Positions 25,323 through 34,662 of a DNA stretch of 64,000 bases are shown here, piece by piece. Source of the DNA: Bacteroidia bacterium (lineage in GTDB: Bacteria; Bacteroidota; Bacteroidia; Chitinophagales; JAUHXS01); contig JAUHXS010000002.1 of NCBI GenBank assembly GCA_030426955.1, forward strand, positions 248,001 through 312,000. Reading direction: 5' to 3'. The notes beneath the pieces were generated by a model that worked only from the letters and a program-made list of their open reading frames with translations, made no database searches and was not told where the DNA came from. How positions within the stretch are numbered: position 1 is the stretch's first letter; every line of letters begins with the position of its first letter. A program made the position numbers and the translations under genes.

Positions 25323-26327
25323 ATGTTTTCTCGTTCTGATAAGATAGTTGAATGCGTTACCAATTTTAGCGAAGGGAAAGACTCCAAAGTTGTTCAGCAA
25401 ATATCAGGTGCGATTAGCAACGTTCCTAATGTTAAGGTCTTACATGTTGATCAAGGAATAGATGCGAATAGAACGGTTGTCACTTTCGCAGGCTTTCCAG
25501 ATGCAATTATAGAAAGTGCTTTTCAGGGAATAAAAGTAGCGAGTGAACTCATAGATATGTCAAAGCATATTGGAGTTCATTCTCGGGTTGGAGCTGCGGA
25601 TGTGTGTCCATTAATTCCTATTGCTAACGTTTCTATGAGAGAAACGATTGAGTATTCAAGAAAGCTTGCAGGTAGAGTAAGTAAGGAGCTTGAAATTCCG
25701 GTTTATTTATATGAACATTCTGCAATATCTTCAGAACGACGGAATCTAGCAAATATTAGAAAGGGACAGTACGAAGGGCTGGCTGAAAAAATGAAAGACC
25801 CTAAATGGAGGCCTGACTTTGGCCCTAGCAAGTTGAATGTTAAAAGCGGAGCAACGGTAATTGGGGCAAGAGATTTATTGGTTGCGTTTAATATGAATCT
25901 AAATACTGATGATGTTAAAATTGCTAAATCAATTGCTCAACTGATTAGAGAAAGTGGTTTTAAAAGAAAGTCTGGCATTTTTAAAGGCCTGAAAGCCATT
26001 GGATGGTATATGAAAGAATATGGAGAGGCTCAAGTCTCCATGAACATAACGAATATTAATACAGCTCCGCTTCACTTAGTATTCGATAAAGTATGCGAAT
26101 TAGCTGCGGATCATAATGTAGGTGTTAATGGATCTGAGCCAATAGGGTTGATACCGAAGCAATTAATTTTAAATGCAGGAAGATATTTCAGAAGAAAGAA
26201 AGCACAAAGCACGAATTTATCGGAGAAAACTCTGATTGATTCAGCGATTGAGGGATTGCGTTTAGATTATATTAAGCCTTTCGATCCAGAAAAAAGGATT
26301 CTAGAGAAGTGTTTATATAGTGCTTAA
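25323..26327 (+). CDS. ftcD: Glutamate formimidoyltransferase
   Basis: A 334-residue enzyme that transfers the formimino group of N-formimidoyl-glutamate to tetrahydrofolate, the last step of histidine degradation. IVECVTNFSEGKD at the N-terminus, HIGVHSRVGAADVCPLIPI and the VSMNITNINTAPLH block are diagnostic of the formiminotransferase domain; the deaminase domain of bifunctional FTCD is absent, so 5-formimino-THF must be deaminated elsewhere. The ATG at 25323 is preferred over the TTG at 25314. It follows the flavin reductase-like gene by nine bases. Confidence 0.93.
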   Translation: MFSRSDKIVECVTNFSEGKDSKVVQQISGAISNVPNVKVLHVDQGIDANRTVVTFAGFPDAIIESAFQGIKVASELIDMSKHIGVHSRVGAADVCPLIPIANVSMRETIEYSRKLAGRVSKELEIPVYLYEHSAISSERRNLANIRKGQYEGLAEKMKDPKWRPDFGPSKLNVKSGATVIGARDLLVAFNMNLNTDDVKIAKSIAQLIRESGFKRKSGIFKGLKAIGWYMKEYGEAQVSMNITNINTAPLHLVFDKVCELAADHNVGVNGSEPIGLIPKQLILNAGRYFRRKKAQSTNLSEKTLIDSAIEGLRLDYIKPFDPEKRILEKCLYSA

Positions 26328-26344
26328 TAGATAAGTTATAGGTG

Positions 26345-26376
26345 CTCCCCTCCTGCTAGGAGGGGTAAGGGGTGGT
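26345..26376. repeat. REP-like palindrome, copy 1
   Basis: CCCCTCC (26347-26353) and GGAGGGG (26359-26365) form a hairpin with a five-base loop, followed by TAA and GGGGTGG. Two more copies are at 35391 and 41938. It lies between the convergent ftcD and xerD genes. Confidence 0.85.
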
Positions 26377-26389
26377 AGAGTAGTAGTTT

Positions 26390-27283
26390 CTATGCTTTAT
26401 GCCTCGGATGATAACTCAAAATAGTTTCCCTAAGATATTCCCGATCCAAGTGTGTGTATATCTCAGTTGTTGTGATAGACTCGTGACCTAGCATTTCCTG
26501 AACTGCCCTTAAATCTGCGCCCCCTTCAACTAAGTGCGTAGCAAAGGAGTGTCTGAAAGTGTGTGGACTAATGGTCTTCTTTAAGTCGACTTCTTTCGCT
26601 AGGTTTTTTATGATAGTGAAAATCATGACCCGCGTTAATTGGGCGCCTCTCCTGTTTAGAAATAGAAAGTCTTCATGGTCTTGTTTAACATTTAACTGAC
26701 TTCGAATTTGATTTTTATAAATTTCAATGTATTTGATTGCGTCACTTCCGATAGGCACTAGTCTTTCCTTATTGCCTTTCCCGACAATCTTTATATATCC
26801 AATATCAAAATAGAGATTAGACAGCTTTAAGTTTACCAACTCGGAAACACGGAGACCACAACTATAAAGTAGTTCAATAATGGCCTTGTTTCGAGTCCCC
26901 TCTTGAGTACTTAGGTCAATAGCAGCAATTAAATCATTTATTTCTTGAGGACTCAATACTTCAGGGAGTTTCCTAGATAATTTTGGTGCTTCTAATAATT
27001 CGGTTGGATCTATATCGATAATATTTTCAAGTAATAAATACTTGTAAAAAGCCTTGATGCCCGAGATGATTCTTGCTTGAGACCTTTCGCCAATTCCCAG
27101 TTCATATATAGCACCAATAAATTCCTGTAAATCCTCTCTAACAATTTGAAGTGCTGTCTTATTTTTTGAGAAAGCAGATAGTTTCTCTACATCTCTTAGA
27201 TAGTTTTCGATGGTATTTTGAGATAAAGCCCGTTCTAACTTTAAATAATTTTCAAATCCTTTAATATAAATTGCCCAACTCAT
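26390..27283 (-). CDS. xerD: Site-specific tyrosine recombinase XerD
   Basis: A 297-residue tyrosine recombinase that resolves chromosome dimers at dif with XerC. The SAM-like core-binding domain spans about 5-90 (YLKLERALSQNTIENYLRD), the catalytic domain 110-297 with CGLRVSELVNL (Arg), IVGKGNKERLVPI (Lys), HTFRHSFATHLVEGGADL (His-x-x-Arg) and ITTTEIYTHLD (Tyr nucleophile). The length and EVLSPQEINDLIAAID match XerD rather than a phage integrase. Convergent with ftcD. Confidence 0.92.
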   Translation of the reverse strand: MSWAIYIKGFENYLKLERALSQNTIENYLRDVEKLSAFSKNKTALQIVREDLQEFIGAIYELGIGERSQARIISGIKAFYKYLLLENIIDIDPTELLEAPKLSRKLPEVLSPQEINDLIAAIDLSTQEGTRNKAIIELLYSCGLRVSELVNLKLSNLYFDIGYIKIVGKGNKERLVPIGSDAIKYIEIYKNQIRSQLNVKQDHEDFLFLNRRGAQLTRVMIFTIIKNLAKEVDLKKTISPHTFRHSFATHLVEGGADLRAVQEMLGHESITTTEIYTHLDREYLRETILSYHPRHKA

Positions 27284-27319
27284 ATTTTCTAAGGTAATTA
27301 TTTTTTACCCCAAATTACT

Positions 27320-27690
27320 CAATAGAGAGACACGAAGTGTCTAGGCTATTGTGTTAGTTTGGGTAACCCCTGCTTCGACAAGCTTTAGCAGGCGAGCCGA
27401 TTTAAAGTTTGTTAAGAAGTATCTTGATGATACTGACTTACAAAGTTTTAATCGATTCAGTATTTCTAATACTGAATTTGGGTTTAAGGCTAAATGACAG
27501 GCAAAATCTGATTTGAATAGGTATATATACCGAAAGTAGCTGAATTTTAGAAAAAAATGAATCGTACTTGCGGTTATGCCGAGGCTTTGTTTTGATAAGT
27601 TTTGCAAACAGAAATATATTCGGCATAAATACTTTAACTTTATAACTAGTATGGCACGATTTTTGAGCTAATAATATTTAAATTAGAATA
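27320..27690. other. Intergenic stretch with two hairpins and no gene
   Basis: Between xerD and the DUF4783 gene I see no supported gene. Two hairpins stand out: CAATAG..AGACAC-GAA-GTGTCT..CTATTG (27320-27351), and CCTGCT...AGCAGG (27369-27392), a common bacterial palindrome type. The stretch after it (about 27396-27480) reads as a short codon-like frame ending in a stop and looks like decayed coding sequence. The rest is AT-rich leader for the DUF4783 gene. Confidence 0.5.
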
Positions 27691-28083
27691 ATGAAAAACT
27701 TATTAATACTGATTATGTTGGTTCTTTCTCTATCAGGGTTTGCAACAATTCTGGATGGTGTTGTAGATCAGGTGGAGTTGGCTATAAAAATGGCAAACTC
27801 GAAAAAAGTAACTGAATTGCTAGATGCTTCTGTAGATATTACCATAGTGGATGAAGAAGGGACCTATAGTAAGACACAAGCTAATGAGATTATAAAGAGC
27901 TTCTTTCAAAAAAATCAGGTTAAAGACTTTAAAATAATACATAAAGGGGATGCCAATGGCGATTCTCAATATAGTATTGGTAAGCTAACCAATGAGAAAG
28001 GAGAATCATATAGGGTATATGTTTACTTGGTAAAGCGCGGGGAACTATATAAAATACAGGAACTTCGTTTCGAAGAAGAATAA
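27691..28083 (+). CDS. DUF4783-family exported protein
   Basis: A 130-residue protein with a signal peptide (LLILIMLVLSLSGFATI) and a compact cone-like NTF2-type fold suggested by SVDITIVDEEGTYSKTQANEIIKSFF and YRVYVYLVKRGELYKIQELRFEEE. This matches DUF4783, a Bacteroidota periplasmic family of unknown role found upstream of nadC. It is seven bases ahead of nadC and probably co-transcribed. Confidence 0.8.
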   Translation: MKNLLILIMLVLSLSGFATILDGVVDQVELAIKMANSKKVTELLDASVDITIVDEEGTYSKTQANEIIKSFFQKNQVKDFKIIHKGDANGDSQYSIGKLTNEKGESYRVYVYLVKRGELYKIQELRFEEE

Positions 28084-28090
28084 TATCGAT

Positions 28091-28924
28091 TTGAATATTA
28101 CAGACTTTATTAAATCTGCCCTGGAAGAAGATGTTAAAGATGGAGATCATACTTCTTTAGCTTGCTTAACTGAGCATGATAGGGGAGAGGCAAAGTTGAT
28201 TTTTAAGGAAGATGGCATTTTAGCAGGCGTTGAAGTAGCGAAGGAGATACTTCAATATGTCGATAAGACTATTGAGGTGGAGTGTTTTTATCAAGATGGA
28301 GACTCACTCAAGCATGGAGACCTGATTATGGATATTTCTGGCAGTGCACAAAACATTCTAACGGCCGAAAGATTATTGTTGAACTGTATGCAACGGATGA
28401 GTGGTATAGCTACTTTAACAAAAAAATATGTGAAGGCAATAGAAGGCACAGGAGCTAAAGTGTTAGATACAAGAAAGACAACTCCAGGATTCCGATGGTT
28501 TGAAAAAGAGGCAGTGAAGATTGGTGGAGGAACAAACCATCGTTTTGGACTTTTTGATTTGATAATGATAAAAGACAATCACATAGATTTTGCAGGTGGA
28601 ATAACGAATGCTATTAATGCTACGAAAGAGTATTTAAGCGACAAGAATCTGCATCTGAAAATTGAAGTGGAAGCCAGAAATATTGATGAGGTAAAAGAGA
28701 TATTAGCAACTGAGAGTGTTGATCGAATTATGCTAGATAACTTTACTCCTTCACAAACTAAAGAAGCAGTTGATCTAATTGCCGATAAAGTAGAAACCGA
28801 ATCCTCTGGAGGGATTACCCTCGAAACCATACGATCTTATGCAGAATCAGGAGTAGGCTATATTTCTGTCGGTGCTTTAACCCATGCTTATAAAAGCTTG
28901 GATATAAGTTTGGTGGTTAAATAA
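28091..28924 (+). CDS. nadC: Nicotinate-nucleotide diphosphorylase (carboxylating)
   Basis: NadC turns quinolinate and PRPP into nicotinate mononucleotide in de novo NAD synthesis. Length 277 is standard. TRKTTPGFRWFEKEAVKIGG, FDLIMIKDNHI and VESSGGIT-like TESSGGITLETI are the QPRTase signature blocks, with phosphate-binding at the C-terminal SVGALTHAYKSLDISL. The start appears to be TTG at 28091 (MNITDF), seven bases after the DUF4783 stop. If kynurenine-derived quinolinate is made, it would feed this enzyme. Confidence 0.95.
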   Translation: MNITDFIKSALEEDVKDGDHTSLACLTEHDRGEAKLIFKEDGILAGVEVAKEILQYVDKTIEVECFYQDGDSLKHGDLIMDISGSAQNILTAERLLLNCMQRMSGIATLTKKYVKAIEGTGAKVLDTRKTTPGFRWFEKEAVKIGGGTNHRFGLFDLIMIKDNHIDFAGGITNAINATKEYLSDKNLHLKIEVEARNIDEVKEILATESVDRIMLDNFTPSQTKEAVDLIADKVETESSGGITLETIRSYAESGVGYISVGALTHAYKSLDISLVVK

Positions 28925-28978
28925 TAGCTAGGGTGTATTATTTACAAAAGCGGTTGCCTAAAATTATGACAAACTGAT

Positions 28979-30844
28979 TTATTCTTTTATCAGGCGAAGG
29001 GTAGCCTTTTTATCTTTTGCTTGAATAGTCAGGAAATATACTCCAGCTGGTCCATTTATAAAAAGATTAGGAACTCGTGATTGAGTAATATGTTTTGATT
29101 CAATCAACTTTCCGGAAATATCTGTGATTAAGATCTGTACTTCTTTATATGTAGCTCCAAGATCTACCAAAAAAAATCCATTAGTCGGATTAGGGTAGAT
29201 TTTTAGTCCCTCCCCTAAGCTATTCTCAATAATTCCAACAGTTGTAATAGGAACACAAGCAGAGGTATCCACACATCCATTTTCTGTTATCTCAACAGCA
29301 TAATTTCCATTAATTGTTGGTGTGAATGTTTGTTCTGTTTCATCAATAATGGTATTGAAATCATTGTCGCAATCCAGCCATTGATAAGTAGCATTTTCAT
29401 TGGTAGCAGTAATAGTATTTCCGGAAGTAGAGGTGGTTATATCACTAGCTAGGCACCTCTTTTTTAATATATATACTGACCCCGCATTATTGAGGTGATT
29501 TTCTCCTGTTGCATCTCCATCCTCTAATACAGCACCAACTATCGCATGATTTCCAGAAATTGAAACTGACCAACCAAACCAAGCATCAGCTCCTCTGTCA
29601 GAAGCCACAACCTTTTGTGCCTCATACCAAGTTCCTTCACTGACTTTAAATATATATGCTGCTCCTGCCCTATTAAGGTAATTTGTTCCAGTTGTATCAT
29701 GGTCTTCATTATGAGCACCAATAATTGCATAATCTCCAGAAGTTGATACTGACCAACCAAAATTATCCTCATCCTCTCTGTCAGCAGCCACAATTTTTTG
29801 CGCCTGAGACCAAGTTCCTTCATTATTTTTAAATATATATGCTGCTCCTGCGTTCTCAAGGTAGTTTCCCTCTGTTATATCCTCATCTTCGCGGTATGCA
29901 CCAACTATAGCATAGTTTTCAGAGATCGATACTGAAAAGCCAAACCGATCTCTAATCCCTCTTTCAGGGGCAACAATTTTTTGCACCTGCGACCATGTTC
30001 CTGCGTTGTTTTTAAATATATATGCTGACCCTGCTTCGCTAATAGTAATTCCTCCCGTTGCATTCTCATCTTCCCGTTCAGCACCAATTATTGCATAGTC
30101 TCCAGAAATTGATAGTGAAGTGCTAAACCAATCATTAGCACTTCTATCGGAAGCCACAATTTTTTGCACCTGCGACCATGTCCCTTCATTATTTTTAAAT
30201 ATATATGCGGAGCCCGCTTCATGAAGAGTAACCTCTCCTGCTTCATTTTCACTTTCCCGGTGAGCGCCAACGATGGCATAATCTTCAGAAATTGATACTG
30301 AAAAACCAAAGTTATCATCAGCACTTCTATCAGAAGCAACAATTTTTTGCACCTGGGACCAAGTTCCTGCATTATTTTTAAATATATATGCTGACCCTGC
30401 ATCAGCAAGGGTATTTACTCCCATTTCATCTTCGTCTTCTAAGTAAGCACCAACAATGGCGTAATCTCCAGAAATTGATACTGCATTGCCAAAACCAAAC
30501 CAATCATTAGTGCTTCTGTCGGAAGCCACAATTTTTTGCACCTGGGACCAAGTTCCTGCATTATTTTTAAATATATATGCTGCCCCCGCATCATTAAGAG
30601 TATTTTCTCCTGCTACATCTTCATCCTCAAAAGCAGCGCTAACTATTGCATAGTCTCCAGAAATTGATACCGAACTGCCAAACCAATCTTCAGCACCTCT
30701 GTCAGAAGCTACTGTTTTAACATTCTCATCCAAGGTTTGGGAAAAAATATCATTCATACTACTCCACACAAAAAACAAAGTTAAAACCAATAGAGGTTTA
30801 ATTAAGTTCGCTATCATCTTAAGTAAATCTTGATTTTTTCTCAT
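28979..30844 (-). CDS. Secreted FG-GAP-like repeat protein with type A T9SS sorting domain
   Basis: A 621-residue surface protein. After a signal region (LLVLTLFFVWSSMNDIFS) come seven to eight near-identical repeats of about 55-62 residues, each with VASDRS..DWFG.SVSISGDYAIVGA..ED and AGSAYIFKNN.GTWSQVQ, a blade-like FG-GAP/integrin repeat. An Ig-like module (SGNTITATNENATYQWLDC) follows. The end, IYPNPTNGFFLVDLG..LITDISGKLI..GVYFLTI, is the type A sorting domain. The repeats are similar at DNA level over about 29460-30720, so copy number may vary. Ligand unknown. Confidence 0.9.
   Translation of the reverse strand: MRKNQDLLKMIANLIKPLLVLTLFFVWSSMNDIFSQTLDENVKTVASDRGAEDWFGSSVSISGDYAIVSAAFEDEDVAGENTLNDAGAAYIFKNNAGTWSQVQKIVASDRSTNDWFGFGNAVSISGDYAIVGAYLEDEDEMGVNTLADAGSAYIFKNNAGTWSQVQKIVASDRSADDNFGFSVSISEDYAIVGAHRESENEAGEVTLHEAGSAYIFKNNEGTWSQVQKIVASDRSANDWFSTSLSISGDYAIIGAEREDENATGGITISEAGSAYIFKNNAGTWSQVQKIVAPERGIRDRFGFSVSISENYAIVGAYREDEDITEGNYLENAGAAYIFKNNEGTWSQAQKIVAADREDEDNFGWSVSTSGDYAIIGAHNEDHDTTGTNYLNRAGAAYIFKVSEGTWYEAQKVVASDRGADAWFGWSVSISGNHAIVGAVLEDGDATGENHLNNAGSVYILKKRCLASDITTSTSGNTITATNENATYQWLDCDNDFNTIIDETEQTFTPTINGNYAVEITENGCVDTSACVPITTVGIIENSLGEGLKIYPNPTNGFFLVDLGATYKEVQILITDISGKLIESKHITQSRVPNLFINGPAGVYFLTIQAKDKKATLRLIKE
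29460..30720 (-). repeat. Intragenic tandem repeats of about 180 bp
   Basis: The phrases TTTTTAAATATATATGCTG and CAATTTTTTGCACCTG recur at near-constant spacing inside the surface-protein gene. The DNA similarity between blades is high enough to expect recombination and copy-number change. Confidence 0.8.
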
Positions 30845-31121
30845 AAATAATTTTGTTCAAACTTATGTGAATCCAAGTTGTAAATCAGGCGAAAATTAGA
30901 ATTTGAAAATCTTTTTAGACCGACTTATTGATAATTTTAGACATTGATTTTTAAACGTTTGAATAAATAAATATTATTGCTTAAGATTAGCAGTATGGTA
31001 TTTAATACTAGTTTGCCTTTTAATTAGGAGATACAAAAACTATCCTACAAAATTGGTTTTGTTGTGGGGTTATCCGTCTGAAAATAGATAAGATTTGCTT
31101 TCGTCTTGCGACAAAGGTTAG

Positions 31122-31529
31122 TTATCTAAAAAACGGCTTCATCTTATCCATAAAATAATCAGGAGGTGAGCAAGGTTTCTTGCTTTTAGCATCAATAAAA
31201 ACAAGGGTCGTATTCCCAATATTCAATAAATCATTTGACTCATTGAAAACTTCGTATTTGAAGTGAATTCTTACTCCAGGAAGTTCCTCAATTGTAGTTT
31301 TAATGGTAAGCAGCTCATCGTAAAAAGCTGGTTTAATGTATTTGCTTTGTAAATCAAGCACAGGCATTAAAATCCCATCATCCTCTAATTCTTTATAAGT
31401 CAAATCAAGTGATCTAAGAGCATCCGTTCTTGCAATTTCATAATAGAGCATATAGTTGCCATAGTAGGCATACCCCATTTTGTCAGTTTCCCCATATCGG
31501 ACTCTTACTTGGGTCGTTGACTCGAACAT
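31122..31529 (-). CDS. Acyl-CoA thioesterase of the YbgC/4HBT hotdog family
   Basis: A 135-residue hotdog thioesterase. The N-terminus VRYGETDKMGYAYYGNYMLYYEIAR fits the 4-hydroxybenzoyl-CoA thioesterase/YbgC pattern, with the ETD Asp as the expected catalytic residue, but the usual His before the NY element is Tyr. It hydrolyses acyl-CoA thioesters; the natural substrate is unknown. It shares one base with the mltG stop region and is the last gene of the leftward trio multihaem-mltG-thioesterase. Confidence 0.85.
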   Translation of the reverse strand: MFESTTQVRVRYGETDKMGYAYYGNYMLYYEIARTDALRSLDLTYKELEDDGILMPVLDLQSKYIKPAFYDELLTIKTTIEELPGVRIHFKYEVFNESNDLLNIGNTTLVFIDAKSKKPCSPPDYFMDKMKPFFR

Positions 31530-32593
31530 TACCTGATTTTTCGTTTATTGAGTTCAGCTCGGTATGCTCGGGCATTAGCCAGATGCTGTGAATAAGTTGC
31601 TGCAAAATTGTGGTTACCACTAAAATCAGCATTGGCACAAAAGTAGAGATAGTTGTGTTGCTCAGCATTCAGAGCAGCTTCAATTGTTTCTAAGGAAGGA
31701 ATGCAAATGGGACCTGGAGGAAGCCCTTTATTTCTATAGGTATTGTAGGGAGATTCAACCCTAGTGTGTACTTTTAAAATCCTTTTTAAGGTGAAATCTC
31801 CTACTGCATACTTTACGGTTGGGTCAGCTTCTAGACGCATACCTTTTTTTACTCTATTTAGATAAACGCCTGCTATCCTAGATTTCTCATTTGCTCTATA
31901 GGTCTCCTCCTCTACAATAGACGCTAAAGTAATTACTTCTAAGGGGGACAGTCCTAACTGCTTTGCCTTATGAACACGGTCTTCTGTCCAGAATCGCTTG
32001 TATTCTTTAATCATTCTCTCAAAGAAGCCTGTTGCATTGGTATTCCAATAAAATTCATAGGTATTGGCAATAAAAATGCTAAAAACGTTACTGGGGTTTA
32101 ATCCATACTGTCTTAAAAAAACTTGGTCATTTAACAAATTGGTTAGCACGGTTGAATCAGCCTCTAATTCTCCGGAAACATGACTTACTAAATCTTCAGT
32201 AGTTCTATGTTTTCTTATAACCAGCTTCACTGGTTTTTGCTCTCCGCTACGTAAAAGAGAAATCAAAGAGCGATTGTTCATGGAAGGTTTTATGATGTAT
32301 TTTCCTGCATTGATATTATTAGGGTAGTTCATCTTTTCAGCTACCCACCTAAAAGAAGCTTCATTTTTTATAATACGTCTATTTTTCAAAATATGAACAA
32401 CATCCTCATACGATGCATCTGTGGGAATAAATAGATAGAAATCAAAGCCATTGTGCTCATAAACATTTGGAGCATAAACTTTTTTGTACAAGTCATAAAC
32501 GAAAAAAGCAGCAAAAATCCCTCCGATAAGAATAACTAATAGAATTACTTTTTTGATGGCTCCTCCTTTCTTCTTGCTTTTTCTTCTTGCCAT
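31529..32593 (-). CDS. mltG: Endolytic murein transglycosylase MltG
   Basis: MltG is an inner-membrane lytic transglycosylase that cuts nascent glycan strands and helps set glycan length. The 354-residue protein has a very basic N-terminus, one membrane helix (VILLVILIGGIFAAFFVYDLY, about 15-35) and a periplasmic YceG domain with ITLASIVEEETYRANEKSRIAGVYLNRVKKGM carrying the catalytic Glu, then LEADPTVKYAVG and SPYNTYRNKGLPPGPI. Its start is one base from the stop of the multihaem gene. Confidence 0.95.
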   Translation of the reverse strand: MARRKSKKKGGAIKKVILLVILIGGIFAAFFVYDLYKKVYAPNVYEHNGFDFYLFIPTDASYEDVVHILKNRRIIKNEASFRWVAEKMNYPNNINAGKYIIKPSMNNRSLISLLRSGEQKPVKLVIRKHRTTEDLVSHVSGELEADSTVLTNLLNDQVFLRQYGLNPSNVFSIFIANTYEFYWNTNATGFFERMIKEYKRFWTEDRVHKAKQLGLSPLEVITLASIVEEETYRANEKSRIAGVYLNRVKKGMRLEADPTVKYAVGDFTLKRILKVHTRVESPYNTYRNKGLPPGPICIPSLETIEAALNAEQHNYLYFCANADFSGNHNFAATYSQHLANARAYRAELNKRKIR

Positions 32594-32594
32594 T

Positions 32595-34511
32595 TTATTG
32601 GTAATAGGTATTGAGTTGTGTTAAGATCTGTTTGGCTTGGTTACTATTACTAGTACGTATAATGTTAAGTAAAAGTTGCCTTGCCAAGTCTATTTCTTTG
32701 TTAACAATATGTATCCCGACTTTGTTCAATTGTGCCTGTTCATAATCGGGATTAATATCGAGAGATTTATTGTAATAGTATAAAGCTTTTGATTGCTCGC
32801 CAAGGTTAAGATAGGTAAACCCGAGGTTGGAAAGCGCTACAAAATGTTTAGGGTTTTCTGAAATAAGCTTTTCAAAAGTAGTCTTAGCATTTTGAAATTG
32901 TCTTTGCTTTAAATGAACACTTCCGAGCTTGTTGAGAAATTCTAAATTATAAGGTTTTTGTTGGACAGCCTTTTGATAATAGACCAATGCTTCAGGAAAC
33001 TTGCCAGATTTATAAAAAGCCTCTCCAATTCTGTAGTTCGTCCAACCATCAAAAGTAGCTTTGGGGTTAATGTTAGCAATATATTGAATGAGCTTTTGGT
33101 ATTTATTTTGTAAAAAGAATAGGTGGATTTTAGTTAAAGGGAAACTAATCTCTTTGGGGTTAGCTAATTGCAAAAATTTTTCTGCAGAGTCTAAGAAGGC
33201 CTCATTGGAAGAAAACTTTTCATAAAAAGCAATGTATCCCTTAGCACGCATTAAATTACTTGGATTGTTATTGGTCATGCAAGCTAAACGGACAAATTCT
33301 TTTAACTTTTTAGTATTGTTCTCTGCCTTTGGAATCTTAATGTTATGGTCAGTAATAGCAACATGAGGAATGTCAATGCTGCCAGACTTTGGCATATGGC
33401 AACCAAAACAATTATCGTTATTAGAAGTATTTCTTGTACTGAGGTCCTCAGCACAAACAACATTATTCGAAGAGTGGCAGCCTTTGCAAGTATTATTGAA
33501 AAAGTCTTTAGATGCTTCTTTTACGCTGTGGTGCGGGTTATGACAAGTAATACAACTGATTGTTTTTGATTGTTTAAAACATTGACTTTGCCTCAATCGA
33601 TCTGCTTGAGAAGCCATAATGAACTGGTTATCATTTTTGTACTTTGGTAAGAATATCTCCATTATGCTAGATAATTGCATGCCCGGCTGAAAATCTTCAT
33701 AGCTTTTATTATCCTGTAAAACGGCAATTCCTTGAAGGTGGCAACGTTGGCACAAACTCATTTGTAGGTCTAATGACAAATCAGCAGGGTTTACTATAGT
33801 GGGGTCAATGTATTTAGAAGTGTCAATAATATTGCCTTTTAATTTTTCAGCAACATGTAAACTTCCTGGTCCGTGGCAACGTTCACAATCTATACCAGTT
33901 AGTACTTTATGAAATTTATTTTCTGAGCCTTTTTCGAAGTCAGGCAATCCATTATGACACGTTATGCATTCATTTCCAATGAGCCTAGTAAACCTAGTGT
34001 TTTGCCCATTCTCAAACCCTGGAGCTAAATCCCATTTTCCATCTTGGGTGTAATAGGTTATTGGTGCCTGATACAAGTATCCATTGATATCAATGATATG
34101 GGAGTTTGTATGTTGTCCAGATCCGATGATATATTTAACATGTTCAACCCTTGAGTGAATCGTGTCATTGTTTTGCAATCTATATTCCTCAATAAAGAAA
34201 CTGTCATTTTGCCAATAGGGCTTATAGTAATAGTTTAATAAAGAGTCATAAACGATATCTTCTGAGGTAAAGGTGGCAGCACTTTTTTCTTTGGTTGCAT
34301 AGTGAAAAGATTGCCCCATACCTGTTTTTTTGAAGGTCTCATAAACATTAGCATGACAAGTTTTACAGGTATTAATACCAACATATTTTGCCGAATCGTT
34401 AAGATTTAAATAAGTATTCTGAGCTGATTTATCATTTTTTTTCGTGTTGCAGAAAATATAAATGACCAATAGCGGCAGTAGAAGGTAAATGCTTTTTGAA
34501 ACGTTTTTCAA
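32595..34511 (-). CDS. Heptahaem cytochrome c/TPR lipoprotein
   Basis: A 638-residue exported protein. The N-terminus has a membrane segment with a lipobox-like end (LVIYIFCNTKK). Seven CxxCH haem-binding motifs occur in the first 380 residues: CKTCH, CITCH, CERCH, CQRCH, CITCH, CKGCH, CFGCH, i.e. a multihaem cytochrome c. The C-terminal third (about 450-630) is TPR repeats (RIGEAFYKSGKFPEALVYYQKA, ALSNLGFTYLNLGEQSKALYYY). This fits periplasmic multihaem/TPR proteins with suspected roles in electron transfer or haem-protein assembly; the partner is unknown. It heads a leftward run with mltG. Confidence 0.9.
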   Translation of the reverse strand: MKNVSKSIYLLLPLLVIYIFCNTKKNDKSAQNTYLNLNDSAKYVGINTCKTCHANVYETFKKTGMGQSFHYATKEKSAATFTSEDIVYDSLLNYYYKPYWQNDSFFIEEYRLQNNDTIHSRVEHVKYIIGSGQHTNSHIIDINGYLYQAPITYYTQDGKWDLAPGFENGQNTRFTRLIGNECITCHNGLPDFEKGSENKFHKVLTGIDCERCHGPGSLHVAEKLKGNIIDTSKYIDPTIVNPADLSLDLQMSLCQRCHLQGIAVLQDNKSYEDFQPGMQLSSIMEIFLPKYKNDNQFIMASQADRLRQSQCFKQSKTISCITCHNPHHSVKEASKDFFNNTCKGCHSSNNVVCAEDLSTRNTSNNDNCFGCHMPKSGSIDIPHVAITDHNIKIPKAENNTKKLKEFVRLACMTNNNPSNLMRAKGYIAFYEKFSSNEAFLDSAEKFLQLANPKEISFPLTKIHLFFLQNKYQKLIQYIANINPKATFDGWTNYRIGEAFYKSGKFPEALVYYQKAVQQKPYNLEFLNKLGSVHLKQRQFQNAKTTFEKLISENPKHFVALSNLGFTYLNLGEQSKALYYYNKSLDINPDYEQAQLNKVGIHIVNKEIDLARQLLLNIIRTSNSNQAKQILTQLNTYYQ

Positions 34512-34616
34512 ATCAACTTTAAACTCAAGACGTTAAAGATTGTTAAATTAACTCAGAAATTGCAAAATTGGTACGGTATTTGCTGTATATTTTTTTAGAC
34601 ATATCGACTAATTTGT

Positions 34617-34624
34617 TACTTTTG
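34617..34624 (+). promoter_or_regulatory. Bacteroidota-type -7 box (TACTTTTG)
   Basis: TACTTTTG matches TAnnTTTG and ends 38 bases before the ATG of the YwqK-like gene. No well-placed -33 element was found, so this is a tentative promoter. Confidence 0.4.
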
Positions 34625-34662
34625 TTAAAGTCAATTTCTGTAAAATAAAAAAGCAAAATGAT

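Noticed and set aside
29539-30408. Several antisense-looking and alternate-frame open frames inside the large surface-protein genes.
   Set aside because: They are shadows of strongly repeated coding sequence, without start context.
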